Below are positions 24,925 through 34,076 of a stretch of DNA of 64,000 nucleotides, piece by piece. Each line of letters starts with the position of its first letter. The first letter of the stretch is position 1. Made by a program: the position numbers and the translations under genes. This DNA is from Owenia fusiformis (Eukaryota > Annelida > Polychaeta > Sabellida > Oweniidae): the NCBI GenBank assembly GCA_903813345.2, contig CAIIXF020000002.1, forward strand, positions 5,804,001-5,868,000, in the 5' to 3' direction. The notes under the pieces are model-generated. The model worked only from the letters and a program-made list of their open reading frames with translations. It made no database searches and was not told where the DNA came from.

Positions 24925-25022
24925 GTATCGACCAAGACGAGGAAATATCCCAGAATTCATATATCTATATGAAGATAGCTTCATCCATGCATTTGGGGGT
25001 ATTTCCTCCTCTTGTATCGACC
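24925..25022. mobile_element. Foldback element, GGTATCGACCAAGACGAGGA type
   Basis: GGTATCGACCAAGACGAGGA then AATA mirrors TATTTCCTCCTCTTGTATCG then ACCC. The middle holds TATATCTATATGAAGATAGC. Same family as 18594-18668 and 49930-50045. Confidence 0.65.
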
Positions 25023-25574
25023 CAAGGCGAACCCGTTAAGGTATTAAGTAAACGTCCGGTGTGAATTAGAGGACAAAACAATAAAGGACATGTAACTTGA
25101 TATACTTAATTAGATATTAAGTTGTGCAATTAAGATGGGGTAGGGGCATGTGGTTAATCTGTTTGCTAATATGTTTTTTTTTTAATTTGAAATATATCAT
25201 ATATACCAAATCCCCAATGGACACACAAAATTAATCAAATATCAGAATTAGTTGATTAGGACCTCTAGAACGTCTAGAAACCCTTAACAAACAAACTTGC
25301 AACAGGCCTCATCGCGAGACTATCTACTAAGCCATACATAGCTGATGGAATTGAAGCAAAAAGTTTTTTGGTGAAACTGGTGCAAATTTCTTGCTAGTAC
25401 TTTGTATAAACCTCTGTAAACCGTTCTCCAAATGTCAAAATTAAAGATTTTTTGATCGGCTCAAATGAAACAAAATTGCCAAGGAATTTAGATTTGTTGA
25501 ACTTCATGGAGGGAGAGGGATTTGCTAGCAACAGCTTCTGACCCTTATTTCAAGAAAATTGGAAATGATCATAT

Positions 25575-26680
25575 TCATTGGTGATCCGCTCGATTACGCT
25601 GGTTACCGAAACGGTTCGTTTCAGTAACAAAATATCGGAACGTCGAAGGTTCGATTTTTCTTTTTTTCCTTATCTCACGCGTTGTAGGCAGAATCCCCAC
25701 ATTTTTTTCTCACAAACGTATATCAGTATCATATGTTTTAGAAAATGTACATGTTTGCGAAGAAATAGCTCAGAAGACAACAGAATCGTCGATTTAATTC
25801 CTCACATAAGTTACATAAACGGTAAGGGTTAAAAGTGCAGATCTTAACTGTTTTTCGAAATGCCGTTTATGTAACTTAACTAAGAAGTGAAATCTATGAT
25901 CATGTTGTCTTCTGAACTATTTGTTCGCAATATACAGGGTGGGCCAAGACACTATAACTTTTTTATTTTCCAACCTACATACCCCAAATTTTGCAGCTAT
26001 ATAGTGCCAAGGGTTCTAAGTAATAATATAATGTAACAAGTCCTTCAACTGGGATTATATTTGATCTAAAAAGAGGAGTTCAATTGGTCCGCCACCTCAT
26101 TTGATGATAGATTTTAGTTTTAGTCACCTTGCTGATATAGCAGTATCATTGAAATGCTAGCTATATTTTTTTCAACGTGTCTTAATTGCCAGCTTTAGTT
26201 AAGCAATTTTTTAGATTGGGTGCCTTCATACCATCTCCTGGAGACCTCCCCATACCCTATACTCACTTGGGTTTGAATTAGGGCCATTAGCTTGCGGTCA
26301 TCAGGGCGTATCAGTTTAGGAACATTATGCAAATTATGCTTATTTCTCATTGCACACCCCATGTTTAAGTGAGACGCTGTTGACATATTTTATTCAAGTA
26401 AAAGTGTATGATTCATGATCAATGGCTAGATACAACCTCAAGTCTCATTTGGTATGTAGATTATGATTTTGTATCATCAATTAAAAAAGTTATAGCATTT
26501 TGAAAAAAGTGGCGTTTTTTTTGCCCACCCTGTACATATGATAGTGATACATGTTTGTGATGAAAATGTGGGAATTCTGCCTAAAACGCGTGGAATAAGG
26601 AAAAAGAAAAATCGTACCTTCGACGTTCCGACATTTTGTTACCGAAACGGTAACCAGCGTAATCGAATGGATCATAGAGT
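25575..26680. mobile_element. Repeat family C, inverted pair interrupted by a mariner-type element
   Basis: Left half 25575-25800 (GGTGATCCGCTCGATTACGC ... GGAACGTCGAAGG ... AGCTCAGAAGACAACA) is answered in inverse orientation at 26535-26680 (ATACATGTTTGTGATGAAAA ... CCTTCGACGTTCC ... ACCAGCGTAATCGAATGGAT). So the family has long inverted arms. Copy 1 lies at 13840. Confidence 0.75.
25935..26532. mobile_element. Non-autonomous mariner-like element, TA target sites
   Basis: CAGGGTGGGCCAAGA at the left and TTTTTGCCCACCCTG at the right, each next to TA, as for Tc1/mariner insertions. About 598 bases. The only frame of note (26386-26195, minus, 63 codons) shows no DDE motif. Nested in repeat family C. 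Confidence 0.8.
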
Positions 26681-26944
26681 ATTAAATTATATACGAGGTC
26701 CCAATATCAACGCACTATTTAGTATTGACCACCGCTGTATACCTACTCCATTAGGTCAAACAAGATTGTTTACTCTTTGCAGCCAGATTAACATCACGAA
26801 TAGAAGCTTGTATTTCATGGCAACTAGTTTTTCTATATTCTTCAATGATAATAGTATTTACATGATAACAGTATTTATGACAAAATTGGCGACTATATAA
26901 TGAAAGTAATGAAAATTTCCAAAGCTTGTTCAACAATCTGAATA

Positions 26945-27395
26945 TTGATGTCAAGTTATTCTATTGTATTGAATGATGTCATAAACTTGTACTGTGCGTA
27001 CATGATGTCATCAACTTTTACTGTGAGTGCATGATGTCATAAACTTTTACTATGAGGACATGATGTCATAAACTTTTACTATGAGGACATGATGTCATAA
27101 AGTTTTACTGTGAGTACATCATGTCATAAACTTTTACTATGAGGACATGATGTCATAAACTTTTACTGTGAGTACTTGATGTCATAAACTTGTACTGTGA
27201 GTACATGATGTCATACCATTGTACTGTAAGTACATAATATCATACACTGTGAGCACTACATACTGCCATAAACTTTAACTGTGAGTGCATGAGATGGTAT
27301 AAACTTGAACTGTGAGTACTTGATGTAATAAATTTGTACTTTGAGTACATGATGTCATAAACTTGAACTTTGAGAACATGATGTCATAAACTACC
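26945..27395. repeat. 29-30-bp minisatellite, CATGATGTCATAAACTTTTA unit
   Basis: About fifteen imperfect copies of CATGATGTCATAAACTTTTA plus CTGTGAGTA. It ends some 40 bases downstream of the stop codon of the fucosyltransferase gene. TGATGTCA in every unit resembles a CRE/AP-1-type site. Confidence 0.9.
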
Positions 27396-27431
27396 TTAAA
27401 TTATATTGCATGTATGTCTTATCATGATCAT

Positions 27432-28649
27432 TTACGAGGCATCCATACCGATCCAGTTGTCTTCTCTGGGGTACATTTGCGTTTGGAACCACCTTTGCCA
27501 ATGTTTCCCTCGAATAGTTTTAGGCTTAAATGGTTGGTTGTAATAGATTACGTCACCTCCTGCTAAATATGCTGCCCACCATCCAAATGATCCGGTTGAC
27601 ATAATTGTGTGATTCATGCTTGATAAAATACCCATGTCATATTCTGCAGTTAAGCCCCAGGGAGTATGCTCAATAAATGTATTTTCTCCAGGGTTTTTGA
27701 GGTATTTTGTCGTCCAGTCTCTGTCATCCGTAGCCACTACGTAAATGATAGGTGTCTTGTACCGAGTAAGCGTGAAATTTATAGCTTTTTGGAAGTAGGA
27801 TATAGGTGTCGCTTGATATCCAGCTTTTATGATCTCCTTGTCATATGCACGGTCACCACGACGACAATGTATCCCAATATAAGTCAAATTACCGAATTGA
27901 GAGTATTTTCTCTGTAATTCGCTCATGAAAAACTGAATTTGGTATTGTATGAACTTGTTAAAAACATATAAGCTACGGATTAGAGGCTGATATTTCCAGA
28001 AATATAAGTAAGTCTGGACACCCCCTTTGTCTAGCTTAACATGATATTTCCATGCCATATCCATGTATTCTTCAACGTAACTTACATGGTGTATAATCTT
28101 AATTTTTCCTCCTGATTTGTTAAAAGCGTCATACTCCGGTGGTGTGTACGTATTGAATTGTGTCATATTAAATATCCTTACGACATCCGTATCATACGGT
28201 AAATATAGTTCCATATTGTTGGCTATCGCTATGGAGATCGCCGCTGCTACATGAAATAGTTTGTTACCAAGGCGACCGGTCCCATGTTCTAAATAAAGCC
28301 GTCTAGGTCTATCATCCTGTCGAGGAATATCTGGCACGTGAATATATGTGAAGTTATATGTATTGTTTCTAGTTTTTGGATGATACATTTCAAACATTGA
28401 AGATATTATATTTTCTTCTTTCTCAGTGTATCCATTACTGAATAATAATCTCGAGATGCTTCTTTGAAGTGAATTACGTGTACTTGTGTTACGCAATACG
28501 AAGTTTCGAGTTTGCGTTTGGGTTCCATTCTTATAGCTTGGTGTGACCCATATCGCTCTAAGTAAGAATATCCCGCCTAACACTACTAGCAATCTTAGTA
28601 TTAAGGAACATTGACCACAATTCCCAAGACGCAACCTTATGATTCGCAT
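27432..28649 (-). CDS. GT11 galactoside alpha-1,2-fucosyltransferase-like (FUT1/FUT2 family), intronless
   Basis: A 405-residue Golgi glycosyltransferase that should move fucose from GDP-fucose onto a galactose in alpha-1,2 linkage. The N-terminus is a type II signal anchor (basic MRIIRLRLGN, hydrophobic about residues 15-35), followed by a variable stem. Family motifs are in order: GTGRLGNKLFHVAAA (about 123-137, the usual GGLGNQLFQ site), IGIHCRRGD (258-266, the HxRRxD GDP-fucose site), VVATDDRDW (304-312) and NHTIMSTGSFGWWAAYLAGG (346-365, then DVIYY). NHTIM and FGxWAAYLxGGD are shared with vertebrate FUT2. Potential N-glycosylation sites occur in the stem and domain. It is a single open frame with stop at 27434-27432. 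A minisatellite follows the 3' end. The family is sure; acceptor specificity is not. Confidence 0.93.
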   Translation of the reverse strand: MRIIRLRLGNCGQCSLILRLLVVLGGIFLLRAIWVTPSYKNGTQTQTRNFVLRNTSTRNSLQRSISRLLFSNGYTEKEENIISSMFEMYHPKTRNNTYNFTYIHVPDIPRQDDRPRRLYLEHGTGRLGNKLFHVAAAISIAIANNMELYLPYDTDVVRIFNMTQFNTYTPPEYDAFNKSGGKIKIIHHVSYVEEYMDMAWKYHVKLDKGGVQTYLYFWKYQPLIRSLYVFNKFIQYQIQFFMSELQRKYSQFGNLTYIGIHCRRGDRAYDKEIIKAGYQATPISYFQKAINFTLTRYKTPIIYVVATDDRDWTTKYLKNPGENTFIEHTPWGLTAEYDMGILSSMNHTIMSTGSFGWWAAYLAGGDVIYYNQPFKPKTIRGKHWQRWFQTQMYPREDNWIGMDAS

Positions 28650-29780
28650 TTCTGTCCATCTGTTATACTGCCTTGCTATTATGTCGGCGGTCTCATCAAT
28701 TTCTTGTCAAAATTCATTGTCGTTGTTCTTACCAACACATTTTCTCCAACTTTTAGATGACTCGCAGATATGTTCTTCATGCCACTGCTGAAATGAACAG
28801 AAGTTTTTCAAAGTTTGACCTCATACACTACACAAATACTTCAACCGATGAATTAAAATATCCTTGAAGTATCCCTACAATTCCTACAAATCCCCACGTT
28901 ATAGACTTTTACTGTTTGAGTGAATATAATCAAGACACACTGTAATATAAATAAGAAGAGAAATTTACTACAAGGGCTAAATTGCCTAAATACCCGATTT
29001 GTTTTAAAGTTTACTTGAGTTATGAAAGGGCTAATTATGCTGTAGAGGCCAAACTGGTCAGTTGAGCCCAAGTTGTCCATATGTAAAGATATATATATCA
29101 TGATATAGGCAGTTGAAGATTAGTTTTTGAAGATTAGTTTTAGATATAATTTTAGGTGTGCACACTTTAGATAAGTTAGATAATCAACATAAGTTACAAA
29201 TTACAAACAAAATAAATACAATGAAAGAAACATCTTACCAACACGGAGACAACAACATTACACTAAGGTAATTTTTCGTTCACAGACACATCCATTTGCA
29301 ATCGAAGTATTTCGACAAGTGTTATAGATATTTGAACTGCAATTCTTTTATTGAGGGCATTGAACGGAATAAGCATTGAGTTCCTTCACCATTGTCTGGA
29401 TTGAAATTCATCGTGAACCATTTATAGAAAATACAAAGCCTTTTGTACTTTAGAGTAACTGGCAAACTCAAAGGATCAAAGGATCTTTTTCGAGCATTTC
29501 ATGAAATAAATTTATTGTTATCATGCCAAATTACAATATTTTGCACATTATACTGTATACATTACAAAAGAGTGGTATATATTTGGAGAACTTTTTGAAC
29601 ACACGTTTCTCTTAAACCAGTCATAAAAAATCTAAAAATTTAGCACAACGTCAATTTAATGGTCATCTTGTGAATGGTAACAATATAATTTGAAATATAT
29701 ATATTTACTTTCGTCTATATTGTCTTAGAAAACACATCAAACACTTGTTTTGTTCTTGGTATCCTGTTTCCAGAGTGAAA
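28650..29780. other. Upstream flank of the fucosyltransferase gene, nothing recognised
   Basis: AT-rich DNA. A 5' untranslated exon of the fucosyltransferase could lie here, but no motif decides it. The minus frame 29101-28853 is not like any protein I know. Confidence 0.4.
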
Positions 29781-30071
29781 TGAAACATCTTTCCAAACCT
29801 CATTGGAACAAAACGACATAAACACAGCATGTTTAGGTCTCTCAATATTGTAATTGTACAAAGGAATCGAAATTTTGGTTGATTTTAAAAAAGTATCTTG
29901 TTAATGATATAAAATGTTTATCTTGCTTTTTATCTATTTTGGGGGATTTTGTTTGAATACTTTTTCAAAATCAACCAAAAATTCCTTTGCATAACTATAA
30001 TATTGAGAGGTTTAAAAACATGTTGTATATCCAATTTTATTTTGTTCCAACAAGTTTCAGAAAGACATTTT
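29781..30071. mobile_element. Long inverted repeat, about 290 bp
   Basis: GAAACATCTTTCC then AAACCTCATTGGAACAAAA through GTCTCTCAATATTGTAATTG to GGTTGATTTTAAAAAAGTA is mirrored by TACTTTTTCAAAATCAACC through AACTATAATATTGAGAGGTT to TTTTGTTCCAACAAGTTTC. Arms of about 110 bases, imperfect. Foldback-type element. Confidence 0.75.
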
Positions 30072-30128
30072 AAATTGCTCCAAGTATAAATACACAAAAA
30101 AACTTGTCGTTAATAAGTCTCTACGGTA

Positions 30129-30277
30129 GAATTCGCGAATTCAACTGCTGGCTGACGGATTAACCAACTATTCTCTGGTCAACTCATTTAAACATGAATA
30201 GTACCTGCCTCCATTTCGTTCAAGTTCAAGAAGGTTATACCGTCAGCCGCCAGCCGGACTAAATTTGCGAATGCTAG
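30129..30277. mobile_element. Palindromic MITE family D, copy 1
   Basis: AATTCGCGAATTCAACTGCT then GGCTGACGGATTAA at the left and CGTCAGCCGCCAGCCGGACT then AAATTTGCGAATGCT at the right. The interior ACTCATTTAAACATGAATAG recurs in copies at 56515-56645 and 61018-61214. Confidence 0.7.
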
Positions 30278-30587
30278 TTTAATGAGACCATAATTCATAT
30301 TTCGGAGAATGCCGAGCCCCTATTTTTGACCAATTAGAGACGTCCTCTTCACATTCGTGGTACCCTCGGCCAACTTTGTTTGCAAAGAAAAGCTTCGGCA
30401 ATCTTCGGCAATCTCCGGCTTTTCTTGAGGTATCTTCGGTTGCTTGGCAAAAGTCGACACCCTAACCATTTTATTGGCTAATCGATATTATGTCAAGGTT
30501 GTGTCAGAACCAACCACTCAGGCCACTCGCTTGAGATTGAGTATCGACGTGGGATACATCCACGACGTCACCTGTCTTAGTGTATAA

Positions 30588-30769
30588 GGCTGAGGCCCAG
30601 GAATACGTTAAAAATGTTTAAAAAGTCCCCTAGTGTACTGTGTTGGTAATGCGTGGTGTATACATGTATATTAATTTCTTTTACTATATTACTATATTAC
30701 TTACATTGAATAGGAATAAGACTGATTTTTTATTAATGACTGTATACCCGGGCCTCAGGGCGACATATC
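30588..30769. repeat. TIR pair CTGAGGCCCAGG / CCGGGCCTCAG
   Basis: GGCTGAGGCCCAGGAATACG and CTGTATACCCGGGCCTCAG are inverted about 180 bases apart, with AT-rich filler. Short MITE, moderate support. Confidence 0.5.
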
Positions 30770-31637
30770 ATTTTAACTACATGTACGACATCTATGAATT
30801 CATCGCTAAGCTATAAACACAGTAGGAAAGGAAGGTATGTATTCTGCTCCAGAAATTCTGTATTGGCATGAGACGATCGGAAGTCATATCATACAATAAT
30901 CGGTCAACTTAAGTACTACTGAGAAAGTGAGGATTTCGGCATGACTGTATCCGTTCGACTTAACATGGGGATAAAAATCATGACAGAAGAACTCAAGTTT
31001 ATGAGTCTCAATAACTAGATTCATGTGAGAGTGTTGCTAAAATCCATTTATGATTTTCAATTGTAAGAATAGGGGTTCTTAAACGGAACATCAATAACTA
31101 AGGCCCTTTTGAATTTTTTGGTTGGTACTATATAAAAATGTAATGGTCCTGGCAAGCACCTTTTCACTTTAAGTTCAGTGAAGAATACAATTTTGCATTA
31201 TATTTCTTTTCAAATCTATGTTTTTCTCGACTATTCTTCTGAACATGTGAATGATTTTTTTCTTAATTTTCTGCAAGTCTTCTTCGAATCCTCAAAAATA
31301 GAACAAAACGTCGTCATCATACTTTGTGGACAACGAAGTCGATCACTATTCTTGTTTCAACGAGTAAAGATTAGGGGTAACTGTTATTAAGCCGCATGGT
31401 CACTTTGATATTAGCTACAAAGCATTTTAAAGAAGTAACTATTCTCATTAAGTACCCTTATTTTTGATTCTGAATAAAATAATCATCGCGGAACGGCACT
31501 GGTAAAATACGTTATCTGGTCACTTGGGAATATGCGTATTAGTTTATCCTACGAGACAATATGACATAATATGATACCCGACGCCAGATAAACCAAGGAT
31601 CACTGCCTATATGTCCTCTGTATGTCCTATACCGATA

Positions 31638-31837
31638 CAGGCCTGTAGCCATGGGGTCGTACAACCCCCCCCCCCCGCCCCCTCCGGCCAAAAACTGCTT
31701 CAAAATCAAGCAGTTTTTCAACATTCTGATGACTTTTCAAGTGATTTTGGCCAAGTTGTCAATAATGACCCCGCCCCCCATCCCTTGATATTTTCTATAA
31801 AAGTGATCCATTTTGGCAAAAGCTGGCTACGGGCCTG
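31638..31837. mobile_element. MITE, GGCCCGTAGCCAG family, copy 3
   Basis: ACAGGCCTGTAGCCATGGGG at the left, AGCTGGCTACGGGCCTG at the right; middle CTTCAAAATCAAG and TTTTCAACATTCTGATGACT. C-tract inside. See 18131-18314. Confidence 0.75.
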
Positions 31838-32179
31838 CGTATACGACATCCCCATATCTCAAACACCCAGAACCTCTCCCGGGGATAGAGATTCGTGAAT
31901 ATGGAAATTATTGAAGCTGAACTTTCGTCCTGTGAACGCGTCTCCGCGAAGCAAATCCCTGACTTTTACAGATGCCCGCATATCCAAAAGCTCAACCAGT
32001 CCATCTATCTAACATGGAAGGGTACATATTTATCTTAGATTAGGAAGTCTTCAATTTGTTGCATTTGGACCATTTCTCTATCCTCAGGGTTTTTATTGAA
32101 AACAAACTAAAACAGTTCTCCAGATTATTCATGAATGTAATTCATATTCATAAAGAGTGATAAATAAATATTGTACCTT

Positions 32180-32305
32180 TGATATAAAAGTTTGAATTTT
32201 GGTAATAAACAATACTTGACCTCATATTAAAGTGATGACCATTGGGCGTTGTCACATCTTCATCCTGAACGAAACAGTTGATATTTTTTACGAAGCAAAG
32301 CTAAG
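32180..32305 (+). promoter_or_regulatory. Candidate promoter and 5' untranslated exon of the first ZP gene
   Basis: TATAAAAG at 32183-32190 is a good TATA box. About 115 bases on, AAGCTAAG is followed by a consensus donor GTAAGT (32306). The first coding exon begins at 34071 with its acceptor six bases before the ATG, so an upstream non-coding exon is needed; this is the best candidate. Confidence 0.4.
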
Positions 32306-32739
32306 GTAAGTAAAAGCGTACATATTTTACTGTATACTATAATTATAAAAAAGATAAAAATCCAATTAATTTTTCATAAGATCAACTTTTGTATCTAGTC
32401 AGGAAGTTATTGCTAACAATTAATGAGATGCCATTTTGAATAATTGTAACCTACTTTTTTAGCTCTAACTTGAAGAGAGTCGAGTTAAATTTAAAAGGAT
32501 TTGATTTTTTGTATTTCAATTTTGTTGTATTTCAATGGATTTGAATTTGTCGTATTTCATCTAAATATTTGGTATTATATGTTTATCATATGTCGCTTGT
32601 TGACTATATTTACGATTAGTGGAATTTGACTGTATTGCTGTGGTAACATCTAGCTTAAAATACTATAAAAAAGATTGGCGTTGCCCAGTCAACTTTTGCT
32701 AACTTTTAACTTGAGGAAAAATGTACTGCATAATTATAT

Positions 32740-33035
32740 TACTTTGTATTGCATTATTGGATTATATTGCGTTGCATTGTAATTGTACCGTATCGTATCG
32801 TATTGCATTGTATTATATTATATTGTATTGTATTGTATTGTTCGATGGTTGTCTCAGAAGTAGTGCACATTTACACTAACTTTAATATTTTTTGATATTC
32901 TCGTATTGTATTGCAATGTATTGCATTGTATTGTATTGTATTGTATTGTACTGTAATATATTGTATTGTATTGTATTATTTAGTATCGGATTGTATTATA
33001 AATGTGCATTGTTCGAGAACCTACACCCGATGACA
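32740..33035. repeat. (TATTG)n microsatellite in a decayed mariner-type MITE
   Basis: Long runs of TATTG/TATCG. The text ATGGTTGTCTCAGAAGTAGT then GCAC at 32845 resembles the terminal repeat of the mariner at 52630, and ATGTGCATTGTTCGAGAACC then TACA near 33001 its inverse, so the microsatellite may have grown inside an old insertion. Confidence 0.55.
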
Positions 33036-33139
33036 CCATTAATGTTGACAATATATCCTATTTCTTTGACATAGTGGAAAAATGGGTTTATCGGAAAGTT
33101 ATATTCCTTTTCAAAGAGACTATTTCGGGATTATCATTG

Positions 33140-33450
33140 AATAACTCAGATGCGAGTAGGTAGTTATCAGTTTCGCCACCAGGTGGCTGAGTCGGGGGAA
33201 ATAACATGGCAGGGTATTACAAAATTCCCTTAAACTTGAATATGCATCCGTTTTAGTGGTTCACTTTTCATATTACCATTATGTACCTGATATTTATACA
33301 ATTTAAAATATGTCCAGTAAAAGAAAATATTATCTGCCCAACACAAGAAAAGATATTTCACTTTTTGTGGTTTTACAACATGGGGTCTATGGAGAATCTC
33401 CCCGACCTAGAAGTCACATTTTCAAAGAAAATTAATTTTTCAAAGTTGAT
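33140..33450. mobile_element. Dispersed repeat family B, copy 1 (CTCF-like core)
   Basis: GATGCGAGTAGGTAGTTATC then AGTTTCGCCACCAGGTGGCT, later TATGTCCAGTAAAA, GAAAAGATATTTCACTTTTT and GGTCTATGGAGAATC; collinear with 62370-62700. The CCACCAGGTGGC core (33176-33187) resembles a CTCF site. It lies in the putative first intron of ZP gene 1. Confidence 0.8.
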
Positions 33451-34076
33451 AAATTTAAACTTTTAAATTTAAACTTTTACAAATTGGGGGTAACAAAGGC
33501 CTCATAGAATATCAACTTTGGCCTTTTTGAAAGAAATACTACTTGGTAGATATAAGAATTTAAATTAACTATCTAAAATGCAATTCGTAAAACGGATGAA
33601 AGCCAATGCTCTTTTCATCAAGGAAGTTGGAAATATGTCTTTATAAGGAGTTTATTATGTAAGATACATGGCTTTTCTTCTCAAATGTAACCTAAATTTT
33701 ACTGAAAAAGGAAATGTGATTGTACTTGATATATTAGAATTATGAAGTATCTTAAATGTATGCATTTTGATAGTGTGTATACACTTGACTTTATTTGTCT
33801 GTACCTCGTTGACTGCTACGAGATTTGTGAATTAGGAAAATGTAGGAGGCAATATTTTCAAAATTTAAACTACTGTAACATATTCCTTATAATTCTAAAT
33901 TGATTTTCTAAAAAAGAAGATACTTAACCAAATATGAAGTAATGGAAGATTTAATTTCTTGCTAGATAACCTTTGAATTAAATCCAGAATTATAAGTCAG
34001 AACTAAATCGTTATAATTTTCTGTACCGTACATTTTAGAGTTAAAGATGCTGATTAATTTTCATTTGTAGGACAAT

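Noticed and set aside
24738-25064. 108-codon plus-strand frame
   Set aside because: Spans the MITE at 24650-24807 and the foldback at 24925-25022; no protein-like motif.
26945-27395. Regular repeats as a CRISPR array
   Set aside because: Units are head-to-tail without unique spacers, in a eukaryotic genome.
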